A stretch of DNA of 64,000 bases, taken from contig BSBN01000809.1 in assembly GCA_027924645.1 (NCBI GenBank), positions 48,514,001 to 48,578,000 of the forward strand, given 5' to 3'. Shown one piece after another: positions 48,183 through 60,600 of this stretch. The stretch comes from Cunninghamia lanceolata. Taxonomy: Eukaryota; Streptophyta; Pinopsida; Cupressales; Cupressaceae. Numbering within the stretch: position 1 is the first letter of the stretch; each line of letters opens with the position of its first letter. The position numbers and the translations under genes are program-made. The notes under the pieces are model-generated. The model saw only the letters and a program-made list of their open reading frames with translations. It searched no databases and had not been told where the DNA came from.

Positions 48183-48380
48183 GTGGTATCAGAACTTGTT
48201 TTTTTTATCCTAAGTACAGCTTCAGTTTAATCTATGAGTGAAAGAGAAATTAGATATTATAATAGAGAGAAAAAAAGACAACTCTATTAAAGGCCATAAA
48301 CCCCACTTGAAGATACTTTTTCTAAGGTTCTAAGAGTTCATCAAATTCATACAGGCGACAGTGACATTTATTCTGAGAAC

Positions 48381-49065
48381 ATGGCAGAAAAAGATAAAAG
48401 ACCAGAACAACCAAATAGTCCCAATTCCAAAGCAGAGAAGAAAATTGATACTATGCTAGACATGATGTCTCAGTTGTTGGCAAAGATGAGTTAGAATGTG
48501 CCTCAAGCACCTCTAGTTCAGAATGGAGAAACTAGTGGTTCTAACAATAATCATTTGAATATTGGACACACTATCAAAGTAGCTTCTCGATCAATTTCCA
48601 GACCTCTCCAACCTACCTTCACTCATAGGGAGGAGACCCTACATGTGCAAGAGGTTCAAATACTGATGGCAAATGAAGTAAGGGCTAGCTATGTAGAGTA
48701 TATAACTCTTCCAGCTGAGATCAATGATTTGTTGACATTACAATAGTTTATGAACCAGAAGAAGAAGAGGATGATGGAAGAGATGAGCATAGAGGACCAC
48801 CTATGCAGAGAGACTACCATCAAGCATTGGGAAAGGTAACTTTGGAACACTTTGATGGGAGTGATAAGTGTTCAACTAGAGCCTAGGTACAGAAGTTAGA
48901 CAATTATTTGGCACTCATACCCATTATGGAGGATGAATCAATTAACTTTGCTACACTCCACTTAGATGGGACAACCCATGAGTGGTGGTACCATGGCTTG
49001 GTTACCATGGGCCACAACTTGATCACCACCTATAATTGTTGGCAAGAGACATTGCTCTAGAGATA
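48381..49065 (+). pseudogene. Gypsy-2 gag fragment
   Basis: Starting ATGGCAGAAAAAG, the frame encodes MAEKDKRPEQPNSPNSKAEK, a Met/Leu-rich helix, then (after stops and frame changes) the conserved gag core: LEHFDGSDKCSTRA, VQKLDNYLALIP, FATLHLDGTTHEWWYHGL. This WW-containing segment is typical of plant gypsy gag. At least three stops are present and the homology ends near 49060, where a different LTR probably begins. Gag would form the particle. Confidence 0.78.
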
Positions 49066-49074
49066 ACCTGTGTG

Positions 49075-50763
49075 TGTTGTGATTGATGGAAACATGGCCA
49101 AGAAGGTACATTACCATGACAAGAAGACATCACTCTGGAAGACCAACTTGGTATAGCAGCAAGGCACAAGTGTGGAAGGTCAAAATGACTAAGTATGGAC
49201 AGGGTATAGAGTATGAGACAGAAAATGGATCAGTATGCCTCCACAAAAGAAGACCACCTAATGCAGATTAGGTATGATGATTCATAGCTATATGATGATT
49301 ATTCAATCCATTCATCAAGTCATGATCTTCTTTGGAAGTCATGTGAAGAAAATGTCTAAGTCCGAACAAACAAGGGAAAGACAAAGATAGTGAATATTAC
49401 TCAGTAGACTGGTCTGCATTCTTCCGCAAGTGCACATATTGGTCCGCAATTCTAAAAAAAGCAAGAGATATGTTAGTGCTACCCAAATCTAGGATCGTAA
49501 CCTCTAAAGTTTAATATATCACATTTTACCAGTTGCTCAATATCGGGTTCTAGTTCAACAGTATTTCTTTATGACAGAGTAACAGTTCCATGATCTGCAT
49601 TAGATGACATGCAAAAGTATTTTTCTTTGCAGTTTTGAGGTGTTGTAAACATTTGTATGAAGTGTTTAAATCCAAAGTTGTAAGATCTAAGGTCCACCGG
49701 AAAGATAGTTGCAAGCTGCTGGGTATTGCTATAGTGTTTGACAGAGTTTGACTATGACAGAGTCTGAGTTCTGATGGTTCGCATCTTGCCGCTAAAGAAT
49801 ATTTTACTCTGTGGTTCTGAAGGTATGATGGGTGATATCTAAGGAGTCTTTGACATGATTTCAAGCAAGCCATGTGGTCCACAGTGAAAGTTGTGATCTG
49901 ATAGTTGAACTGAACTAGTAGCAGTTTGAGTTTGAGGCCGACATGATAGTTTGATTTATGAGCGATAAGTTCTATTGATTAGAACTTTATCCTAAGCAGT
50001 TCTATATTTGGAGTTGACATATGAGAAGATGTTTCAAATGTTATTTGGGTCTGCAATGTATTTTGATGAATGGATTTGGCTGACAAGCTACAAGTTTATC
50101 AACTATACGCTTCATCTGAGTATGTCAACCTATTATGAAGATCTTAAGTGTTGCCGATATATATATGGGATTAAATTTCATGTTTGGAAAAAAATGTGAA
50201 TGTAATGTGTGCAAAGAAGTACTGTGAATGTGATTAATGTGAGTATCAGAATAGTAGAGTAGAGATAGAAGATTAGTGATGATGAAGACTCAGGAATCAG
50301 TATTTAGTTGCTAAATGACTGCACCCTGGCATATAGATAGATGCTTTTGTAGTATTCTTATTCCTTATACAATTTCATTTATACTTGGCAGTGAGCCTGG
50401 TTGTAAGCATTCAATAGGGTTTAATAGCCCTCATTGTAATCTTTCTGGGTTTAGGGTTGTGGCAGTGAGCCTGCTAAACCTAGTTGTACTTCATGGCAGT
50501 GAGCTAACATGTTCTAGGCCCATGCAGTGACCAAGCTTGAACATCATCGTTTGTAAAATATTGCAATTTATATTGAGAGCTAATCGTCTCTGTGGTTTTT
50601 CCCTTTCTTGGGTTTTCCACATAAAAATTTGGTGTCTATGTGTCATGTTTTTATGGCTTGTAGTTCTTTGGTTACTTTGCTTTTTGAATATTAAAGTTTG
50701 TAATTAGTTTAATTGTTTAAATTTAAGAATATTGATTCACCGCCCCCCTCTCAATATTCAACA
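49075..50763 (+). repeat. Copia-3 5' LTR, left edge uncertain
   Basis: The right end is clear: ACCGCCCCCCTCTCAATATTCAACA followed by a primer site. Landmarks CTGTGGTTTTTCCC, GGTTTTCCACATAAA and three GGCAGTGAGC copies (50389-50505) occur, as in the solo LTR at 42257. The left edge is placed at TGTTGTGATTGATGG only because it is the nearest TGTTG after the gypsy gag; it could be up to about 350 bp further right. Confidence 0.55.
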
Positions 50764-50765
50764 AT

Positions 50766-50777
50766 TGGTATCAGAGC
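50766..50777 (+). other. Copia-3 primer binding site
   Basis: TGGTATCAGAGC, two bases after the LTR end, complementary to initiator tRNA-Met. Confidence 0.9.
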
Positions 50778-50831
50778 AAGGTTCCTTGGAAAAAGTCTAA
50801 CAACTTGAGGAAGATCTGGGGTAGTGTAATC

Positions 50832-51776
50832 ATGGCAGCAAGAAGATTTAGAAATTTCTCAAACAATGTTGAATTGGAAGAAGCCCTTATTGATCTTGAA
50901 AAATCTGAAGCAAAAGTTAGGGATTTGAAGGATAACTTACAAGAGGCTGATGAATCTATCTCAAAGTTAAAAGAACAAGTCAAGAAATTTAAAGAAAAAT
51001 ACAAAGAAGTTAGTGATCAATTGATATCAGCAAATGAAACCCTAAATGATTTGGAAATGGAAATTATAGAAAGAAAAAAAGTAGAAGAAAATATGAATCT
51101 AATGATAAAAAGCAAGTTAGAAGACTGTGTCAAGCTTGAACAAGAAATTGTGAGCCTGAAAGTAGACTTGGACAAAGCCAAGAGCTATGAAGAAGAGTTC
51201 AAGATAAGTTCTGCAAAACTTGATGAGATGATTGTTAGTCAAAAGAGTTCAAATGATAAGCAAGGTTTACGATTTGAGAAAGGAGAAAGTTCAAAATTAG
51301 GGCAAGGAAATTTTTAGCCAAAGCAAAACAAAAGCAACCAATTCAGGAATCAAAGAAGAAGACCTAGAAGATCTCCAGTCAGACAGCCAAATGCTTAAAG
51401 GTACCCATATTTCAATGGCCATTATTTTAATTGCAAAATGTTTGGTCACAAAGCTACTTAGTGTAAGAGTAGAATAAATCAGAATGCTCCATCATTCTCT
51501 AGTCAATACTTCAATTGCAAGAAAATTGGTCATAGATACAATGAATGCAAAAGTCTGGTAAGAAATGGTTTTCAAAATTCTAAGAATACTCAATCATTCA
51601 ATGGAAGATGTTTTACATGAAAAAGATTTGGACACATGGCTAATCAATGCAAACCAAGGATGAATTCATACAGAAAAAGGAATCAAGGACAAGGAAACAT
51701 CATGTGCTACAATTGCAACAAATTTGGACATGTTGCAAGATTTTGCAGAAGCAAGAATGTAAAGAGTCTTAGATTC
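50832..51776 (+). pseudogene. Copia-3 gag C-terminal type: coiled coil plus four zinc knuckles
   Basis: The frame starts MAARRFRNFSNN at 50832 and encodes a long Lys/Glu-rich coiled coil (VELEEALIDLEKSEAKVRDL through about residue 145). After a stop at 51318 come four CCHC-like knuckles with spacing C-x2-C-x4-H-x4-C: FNCKMFGHKAT, FNCKKIGHRYNEC, a third with its second Cys replaced by a stop (FGHMANQC), and CYNCNKFGHVARFC. Normal copia gags have one or two knuckles and begin with a globular domain, which is absent here. The frame is cut at 51776 by Copia-2 and resumes at 63245. No pol was found on either side. It could be a gag-only, non-autonomous element. Confidence 0.75.
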
Positions 51777-53113
51777 AGGACAGACAACTGAGAGGGGGGG
51801 TGAATCAGTTGTCCAAAACTTTCTTCCAATTAAACACTTAAATCCACTTTGTGATTGAGCAGCATGATAATAAATTAATCATGGAAACATAATGCATTAA
51901 ATCAAGAGCAGAAACACATTAATACACAAGACACCAAGATTTTGACATGGAAAACCCCGAGAATGTATTCTCTGTTAGAAGAATAGAAAGAACAAAATGG
52001 CACATGCCAATTAAGGCTCACTACCCGAGCACACTGCTCACAAGAGGCTCACTACCTACAAGAGACACACTGTCTACAAAATAATAAGTATCACATACTT
52101 GAACTGGAGAATAGCATCTTCACCATGCTTGAGTCAGTTCCATTTAAGCTCAATACTTCTACTTTGCCTTTCGCTTTGCTCCTCTCTACCACACTCTCAT
52201 CACCCCAACCTCCCTTTGAAATGATTTAATAACTCTTTATTTATACAAGACATCGACTTAGGAATTATCATCCAAGTCGACATACATTACAGAGCAAATA
52301 CATAAATATAACATGACTAGTTACAAAAAATACTTCACGTGGATCAACACACTGTCGGCCACATAGATCTGAGACTTCAATGTTCATTTAGGAACATGAC
52401 AATCTTCACATAACATCTTCAAGATCATCTGCAGGATGTGTAACTTATCCGGTCGGCCACACTTAGAAAGAACACCATCATCCAGAAGTAATTCTTCAAT
52501 TGTGAGCTCAAACTCTAATGCAAACCACCAAAATAAACTGGACATGATCTAAAGACCTCCACAAGCTTGTCTGAATCACCAAGAACATCCACACTACATC
52601 TGCTTACTGAAACCCTTATCTCCTTCATCCAGAACCTCAAGAACACAGTCTGTCATCACTGTCACAATGGAATAGATGCTTGCGGACCTCCAGACCACGA
52701 CCCAATTGAGTTGTCAGTTAAAATTAACTTCCTAAACACTTCCCCAAATCCACAGAACAAGATATATCATTTCTAGATCTCACCGGACCTATCTGTGTCA
52801 CTTTGTCACCTCTGAACATCTGCCAGAACCGATTTAACTTGAGCGGCCACAACTTCTTTAGATCTTCATGCAGACCTCTAAAATCTTTACTGGATCATCT
52901 TAAGACACATATCTACAAACACTTTGATGCACATCCTTTGATCTTCATCTTAGATAGGATCTCTAGCTCACTATCTTCACTGTTCTTCTATGTTCCTGAT
53001 TAGGACTAATTTTCTCAATATCCTCAGCACATAGCTCATCCAATCCTTATCATTAATGCAACAGGAGTATGTTGACATCAATGACAACACCGATTAGGCC
53101 TATACTTGCAACA
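51777..53113 (-). repeat. Copia-2 3' LTR
   Basis: 1337 bp. Keeps a minus-strand TATA box (plus 52238-52245). Lacks about 30 bp relative to the other LTR near 51957 (the segment with AACCTGGTTAACGG). Confidence 0.93.
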
Positions 53114-53444
53114 ATCTCCCCCTTTGTCATTGATGGCAACATATGATGTGAAAAATTGTTTTAGTCATCAAGACGAGAACTTTTCTTTACCGACACAACT
53201 CCCCTATCAACAACAACCATTCACATGTCTTCTCTTCCTTTACTGCTCCCCCTTTGATCAAAAACCACTTGTTTTTCACATGTCTTCTCTCCCCCTTTGA
53301 CATCAATGGCAAAGGGCACATACTTGCAACTCCACCACTTCAGAATCATACCAAATGCTCCCCCTGTGTAGCAGCTACCCATCATCAATTCAGACCATAA
53401 GATATGACTATGAGATCCACCGGACTGATGCACATCAGTGCACC
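53114..53444 (-). other. Copia-2 3' leader with several polypurine-like tracts
   Basis: Directly inside the 3' LTR the minus strand reads CAAAGGGGGAGAT (53114-53126). Three more purine tracts (AAAGGGGGAGCAG, CAAAGGGGGAGAG, CACAGGGGGAGCAT) lie near 53242, 53292 and 53361. Such repetition is reported for Sirevirus-type copia elements; assignment to that genus is inference. Confidence 0.7.
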
Positions 53445-53888
53445 TTAATTCAAAATTGGAGGGGTAATAACCCCTAACTTCTCCCTGAGATACTCAAAAG
53501 AATCCTTAGGAAGAGGTTTAGTAAAGATATCTGCAATCTGATCTTTGGAAGGCACAAACTCCAATCTGACTTCAATTTTGTTCACTTGCTCTCTCAAAAA
53601 GTGAAACTGGATGGATATATGTTTGGTCTTTGAATGCAACACCAGATTCTTAGATATATTTATTGCACTTAAATTATCACAGAAGATTGTGATAGGCTCC
53701 TCATACTCCACTCCCATGTCTCTTAGCATTTGCTTCATCCACAAAACTTGAGTGCAACTACCTGCTGCTGCAATATATTTTGCTTCTGCGGTGGACAGAG
53801 ATATTGCCTCTTGTTTCTTGCTTAGCCAAGAAACTAATCTCTTCCCCAAAAAGAATGCTCCACCACTGGTACTCTTCCAGTCATCCAC
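53445..53888 (-). pseudogene. Copia-2 RNase H
   Basis: 147 codons with DDWKSTSGGAFFLGKRLVSW, ISLSTAEAKYIAAAGS, FCDNLSAINISKN and the end ADIFTKPLPKDSFEYLREK. It would degrade RNA in RNA-DNA hybrids. A frameshift around 53885-53920 separates it from the reverse transcriptase upstream. Confidence 0.9.
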
Positions 53889-55146
53889 ATCTCCTGCCCA
53901 ATCCGCATCTGTATATATGCATGAAGAGAGAAATTATGATCTCTAGGATACCACAAACCATACCAATTGTCCCTTTTAGATACCTACAAATCCTCTTGAT
54001 TGCCATGACATGAGATTCTCTAGGATCATCTTGGAATCTAGCAAAAAGACCAACAACATTCATAATATCAGGTCTAGTTTGAGTGAGATACAACAATCCT
54101 CCAATCATTGACCTGTACTTTTTCTGATCAACCTTAGGAGAGACATCATCTTTGCTCAATTTACATCCAGTTGCCATAGGAGTACTCATTGGTTTTGATT
54201 CTTCCATCCCAAATTTCTTCAACAATTCTTTCACATATTTGGTCTGAGAAATGAAGATTCCTTTCTTAGTTTGAATGATTTGCAGACCCAAGAAGAAATT
54301 CATTTCCCCAAGCATGGACATCTCAAATTCACTTTTCATTTGATTAGCAAAAGTTTTGCACATACTATCTCTTCCTCCAAAAATGATATCATCAACAAAT
54401 ACTTCAACAATCAAGATATTTTCATGATCAATTTTAAAGTACAAATTACTATCAACAGTACCTTTGTTGAAACCAATCTTCAAAAGATGCTTATCCAATC
54501 TTTCATACTAGGCTCTTGGGGCTTGCTTGAGTCCATACAGTGCTTTCTTCAACTTGCAGACCATATCACCATGATCAAACAATTGAAATCCAGCCTGTTG
54601 CTCAATGTATACTTCTTCTTCCAAGTCTCCATTCAGAAAGGCAGACTTGACATCCATCTGATATACTTTGAAGTCCTTAAAGGCAGCAAAAGCAAGAAAC
54701 AATTTGACTGCTTCAATTCTTGCCACCAGAGAAAAAGTTTCTTCAAAATCAACTCCTTCTATTTGAGAGTAACCCTTGCAGACCAATCTGGCTTTATTTC
54801 TGATTACTTCACCAACTTTTTTCAATTTGTTCCGAAAGACCCATTTGGTTCCAATCATATTCTTGTTTCTAGGTCTAGAAACAAGATCCCAAGTGTGATT
54901 TTTCTGAATTTGCACCAGCTCTTCCTGCATTTCTTTAGTCAAGTTTTCATCATTGCAGGCTTCATTCACTGTCTTAGGTTCAATCTTTGAAATCAAACAA
55001 TACTCTTCTGAATCTTGAGCAATCCTTCTTGTTTGTACACCTTTGCTTTTATCACCTATGATCTGATCTTCAGAGTGGTTCAATCTTACATACCTGGGAA
55101 CTTTGGGAGTATCTTGTACTTCTGATTCTTGAACAGGTTTAATCAC
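53881..55146 (-). pseudogene. Copia-2 reverse transcriptase
   Basis: Two frames (54508-55146 and 53881-54498) separated by one stop just after [12 protein letters not shown]. Motifs: [49 protein letters not shown], and the intact catalytic VFVDDIIFGG (codons near 54391-54399). Copia-1 has FVHD here. The enzyme is broken by the stop and the downstream frameshift, not by its active site. Confidence 0.92.
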
Positions 55147-55230
55147 ACTTATCTCTTCTTCCTGATTTACCAGATCAATTTGAATCTAAATCTCAGAAGG
55201 GGCTTGGACTCCTTGGATCAAAACATCATT

Positions 55231-56611
55231 CTAATCATTTTCATCACATTCATAAAACCTTGAGGGTTTTTCAATCCCTTCATCAACCTTCACATTTGTA
55301 CTTTCTATAATCTTCCTCAATCTCTTGTTATTACACCGGTATGCTTTGCTTTGAGTAGAATAACCCAAGAAAATTTCTTCATCACTTCTAGCATCAAATT
55401 TGCCTAAATCTTCATCTCTCTTAATATAACATTTGCTACCAAAAACTCTAAAATACCTCACTATGGGAGTGATGCCAAACCAAAGTTCATAAGGAGTCTT
55501 ACCAGTATTACTTCTGATTTGTACTCAATTGAGAGTATAGACTGTAGTGCTTACAACTTCTCTCCAATAGATCTGAGGAACATTTGCTTCCATCATCATG
55601 GTTCTAGATACTTCCTAGATGGTCTGATTCTTTCTCTCCACTACTCCATTCTGCTGTGGAGTCTTAGGAGCAGACAACAGTCTTTTTATTCCATGATTCT
55701 CACATAATTCTATGAACTCACTAGATGTGAATTATCCACCTCTATCAGACCTCAGACATTTTATGCTCAATCTAGTTTCATTCTCCACCATAGCCTTGAA
55801 TATCTTGAATTTCTCAAGAGCCTCTGATTTCTCCCCTTAGAAAAGTTACCCACATCATCCGGGAGTAGTCATTAATTAATAGCATGAAGTATCTATCACC
55901 TTGCACACTTCTGATTCTTGTCGGACAACATAAATCAGTATGAACTAAGTCCAGTAATCTGGTAGAAGATTGTTCCTTACTTTTGAATGTGACTTTGCTC
56001 AGCTTACCCAACTGACATTCTTTGCACAAGCTAATAGTAGGTTTCACAAGTCTTGGAAGATCTCTTACAACCTGAGTGTTTCTTATCTTGATGATGTTAT
56101 CAAAATTTACATGACACATTCTTCTATGCCACAACCAACTCTGATCAATTTGAACAAATAAACAACTTTTACTAGTACCAACCAAGTGAAAGATATTACC
56201 TTTAGTTTGAGTACTGGATGCAATCTCTGTTCTGAAACTTTCAAAGATCTTGCATTTTCCATTTTTGAATCCGAGATCGTAGCCTTTGTCCACCAACTAT
56301 CCAACACTGAGAAGATTGTGCTTCAATCCTTCAACATATAGTACATTACCGATTTTGTTCTTTCCATCAAAAGAAATAGTTCCTCTACCTCTAATTCTGC
56401 CAGCAGAATTATCACCAAATTTTACCACTCCTCCTTTATACCTTTCCAAATCTATAAACTTGTTTTTGTCACCAGTCATATGGTGGGAGCATCCGCTGTC
56501 AATGACCCAATCATCCTTTTCTTCAACTTGGGCAGCCAGAGCTTTTTCTACAATTTTATGATTGATAGATTCAGAGGGCATTGGATCTTCTTCCTTGATG
56601 ACAATAAACAC
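55231..56611 (-). pseudogene. Copia-2 protease and integrase
   Basis: The protease motif DWVIDSGCSHHMTGD lies in the 56297-56611 frame. Next come GHR-type pre-integrase residues (LWHRRMCHVNFDNI), CKECQLGK and the integrase core LVHTDLCCPTRIRSVQGDRY (56296-55814). A frameshift and a stop before FTSSEF break the core. The NGVVERKN segment is present near 55640. The C-terminal part 55231-55461 shows FGSKCYI and FDARSDEEIFLGYS. Missing first Gly of the usual LCGP motif (here LCCP). Confidence 0.88.
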
Positions 56612-56696
56612 CCAGTCACTTCTGGATTTGTTTCATGTCTCTGATTCATCATCTGTTACTCCTTCATCATCTTCTTCATGAATAGTAACAATTCTT

Positions 56697-57614
56697 CTAG
56701 AACCTTGATCTGTTAGGGTTTGGCCTTGAAAATCTTTCTGGACACCTTGAGACAAAATGACCAATTTTATTGCAGTTAAAACACTTATAAGGCAATTTTC
56801 CTTCATACTTACCAGATCCTCTTGGCAGTCTTTTTGCAATAAGGGCTTCAAGTTGAGCAGCTTCTGCTTCATCTTCTTCTAGGTCTTTTCTTATTTTTTC
56901 ATACCATGATAGTTTCCTTGAAGGGTTCTCCCCCGGATCAAACCTTTGTTTTCCTTTCACAGAGGCACTAGCTTTGAATGCGGATTCAGTCTTGGGAGGG
57001 GCATCTCTAAACTCAGTCAATTCAAATGTAGCCAATTTACCAACTAATTGATCTCTTGTGACACCTGAATGGGCTCTGAATTCTTCAATGGAAGCAACCT
57101 TGTATTTGTAAGAATTAGGAAGAGATCTGAGAACTTTGCCAACAATCTCATCTTCATCCAAGACTCCACCAGCACATCTAATGCCACAAACAAGCTCATT
57201 TACTCTGGGCATAAATGTAGTGATATTTTCATCTTATCTCATCTTCAGGTTTTCAAATTTTCCTTTTAGACTCTGTAGCTTGGCACATTTCACATACTTG
57301 TCTCCTTCATGCAGAAGTTCCAATTTTTGCCAAATCTCATGTGTAGTTTTTAGATCAACAACATTTGTCAGTTCTGAATCAGCTAAGGCACTTAGAAGAG
57401 CTTCTTTAGCTTGCAGATTATTTTTAGCATCTCTGATTTCATCTACGGTTGACGGACCATTCTGTGGAGGAGTATCCTTCTTTGAAGCCATAATCCAATA
57501 CTGCATTCCCATACATTGCAAGTGGCATTCCATGCAACTTTTCCAAAGAGTGTAATTGGTTCCATCAAACCTCAAACTATCCTTCTTGTATGACGACATC
57601 TTGGATCTCCTCAA
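56697..57614 (-). pseudogene. Copia-2 gag
   Basis: Starts MRRSKMSSYKKDSLRFDGTN at 57614 and runs, with a single in-frame stop near 57237 (after LKGKFENLKMR), to the zinc knuckle CFNCNKIGHFVSRCPE and a basic tail. Otherwise well preserved over about 300 codons. The start codon lies 24 bp from the solo-LTR insertion, which separates it from its promoter. Confidence 0.92.
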
Positions 57615-57638
57615 GCAGTTAAGCTCTCTAAGAGGAAC

Positions 57639-60600
57639 TGTTACCTAGATTTCACTACTAGCTCAATCAGGTAGAGCTTTCCAGTTTTAAAGGAGAAAAA
57701 GGTAGATTTTACTTCTGCTGTGTTAAACCCAAGCACATTTGATACAACTTGAGATGAAATTGTAGTGTTACATTTAGATGTATTTTTAGGACTTAAGAGA
57801 TTGAACAAATCTTTTAAAAGATCAGCAATATGTATTGAAAAAATAGGTGTATAAGTTCTCACACAAGTCGTGAGACTAACTGGTTTAATGCAAAAAAAAA
57901 AAGACAAACTATACATTTACATAAACTAAAAAAACTGAATATACATATGAGATAGGGTGACTCGTCATTGCCTGAATGACGAGCCTTCATGCCACGTCTC
58001 CTATCTTGTTTGGCGTATCCCGCATCTAGTCGCTGTCTCCTTGCTATCCCATCATCTGCATAGAAGTTTGAAAATTGATGTTAGAGCAATGGCGAGGCAT
58101 CATACATCATATGATATCATCTATAAATGTACAATTTGTATTTTCAGATGCAGTAAACCAATTAGCGTCACAAAAGCTTTTGAGAAGACAAATCCAGGAA
58201 TATCAACTACAAGCACGCATTTATTTTCTAACAAGTTTGCTTCATATGCAGATACAGATATAAGTACGTTTTTGTTTGATTCCCTAGTTACGTTATGAGT
58301 GGAGGAAATGTGGCTCCCACAAGGGTTGAGCTCAGCTCATAAACCTTTATAGAACATTTCAGAAGCAATGAACAAATGCAAAAGCATAACTCTAAGAGCG
58401 CATTCAAAAGTCAGATACTATTTTCAAGAGGTGTCAGTCATACAAAGACAGCCAACAGTTAGAAAAGTAAGACAACAAGGTACAACATGCCAGCAAAGAT
58501 CATAGGGAACAGCTAAATGTCATGATAAAGGACAGCCAACAGTCATCACAAGAACAGTAGTAGATGCCTCAACATAGCAACAAAAAGACATCAATCATAT
58601 AGTATTAAAGAACAGCAATATACAACAAGAAGACAGTCTTTTCATAGATAGTGAAGGCACAAAGATAGTGGTGTTCACCAATCACAAAGAGAAGCAGTCA
58701 AATGGAAGGTACAACTATATTGGAAGATAAAAGATATTAAATGCATTATGCAAGAACAACAAATACCTCATATCCTTCTTTCTTATACATATGGCAAATG
58801 CATTCGTATTCCCTAAATGTTAAAAAGACAGATCAAGTACACTATCAACATGTGAAAGCTTGTGATTTTGTGTTGGAGGTTATAATAAATGCGTTCAACT
58901 CATCATTTTCAAAAGAAAAACAAAGGTGTATCAGATGAGGTCAACATCTTATTGAATCAGAAGGCGTGAGATGGTTTTTAAGGTCTAGATCATGATAGTC
59001 ACATGAAGTCATCAGAGTGAGAGACAGTGGAGAATATCAGGTATGCTGGCAGCAAAATACCCAGCCATCAAAATCATAAAATGCATTTTGTCTAACAAAC
59101 ATATGTTCAAAAGTTCTTCCAGTTAAAGCTAGCAACAAGAGACAAAGGAAAATACAATTTTTTTGTTGTCTAGTTTTAAATGTTACAGAATATACAGCCA
59201 TTAGACTTATTAAAGACAGAATTTCCAACCACAGTAACGAAGAAGAAATGCACAATTTTGTTCAAGTTTACGTGCTACAGAACCCTCTGAAAGAGAAACA
59301 ATAACAATGGAGTCTCAAGCACTTGCCAATAACAGAAACATAAAATATAGTTTTTCAAGTTGCAAATTCACATATGACATGTTGTTTCAAGCTTTTTTGT
59401 CAAAACTGGAGTTCAAACAGCCAAAAGATGCATATATACAGAATAATGAAGGAGTTTTAACTCATTTCAATGCAAAAAACCTCTGAAAAGATCAGAATCA
59501 CGTGTATAACAGCAAGATGCAGCAGAACAAGACTCAAAAATGAAGGAAAATTGCCAGGTAAAGGAGTTACCTCTATGTTTTCTGCTAGTAAAAAAAAACA
59601 TTTTCTTCTCCTCATATCAGCTTCAAAGCATCGAGAATACATTGATGAGGGTCGGCCATCAAAAAAACAACAGAAAATCTATCAATGCAAGTCAAAACGT
59701 AGCCAGAGTAGAGGAAAATCGTGACCTTGGAGGCCCGAAATATACGAAATGGAGTTCAAACCTCAAAGAAAACCTCTTACCTTGCATCTTCTTTCAGGAA
59801 AATGGCCAGAATCCTCTAAAAATTGATAGAGATACTATGCTTTTTTGGTCTTCAAACCCTTAGATGGCGGCCAAGCTCAAGCGGAGGAGATAAGTGCAAA
59901 AATGAAAACTTTTAGGGTTTCTTTTCCTGCCTTATGGGTCGAATGACCTATTTTTGGCATTTCTTTACTTTTATTTTTGTTTGAAAACATCATTTTCATC
60001 TATTTGTGCTATGGTCAAGACTTATAAAAGTCTTAAAACCTAGTGATCATGCAAGGAGGGGACGTGAAGCATTTTCTGTTTTGTCTTAATTATTTGCATA
60101 TGGGTTGAATGTCTTAATCGACCAAGGTATCTTGCAGCTAGGAGACATAAGGTGATGAAATAAATGTATGAGGGGAAACACTTCATGTGTTAAAACCAGA
60201 CCGTGGCATTTTCTATGCCTTTTTGTTTCTTTCTTGAAGACAAGTCCAAGGGGACACAAGGTTGAAGGAGATGTTTTGGCCAAGGTGAATGGTAGGAGAT
60301 GTAAGACTTGGCCTATGTTGGGAGAATGTTGGGAGATATAAGGTGTGAGCAATGGGTAAAACGACATGTGATGGCATGGTGAGATGCATTTGGGAGTCAT
60401 AAGGGATGTTTTTAAAAACATATGCATTGAACCTTCATAGTGATAATGTATGACGTGTAAATGATGCAAATGTCAGCCATAATATTGTGTCTAGGAGCCA
60501 AGGTCTAGTTTTGTCAATTTTTGTATACTCTAGGAATAGATTTAAAAATTGTAAACAAACAACAAAGTAATGATTATAAATTACTTTATCGCTTGTAATA

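Noticed and set aside
57641..57916. Minus-strand 91-codon frame as copia gag extension
   Set aside because: It lies inside the nested solo LTR, not in the copia element.
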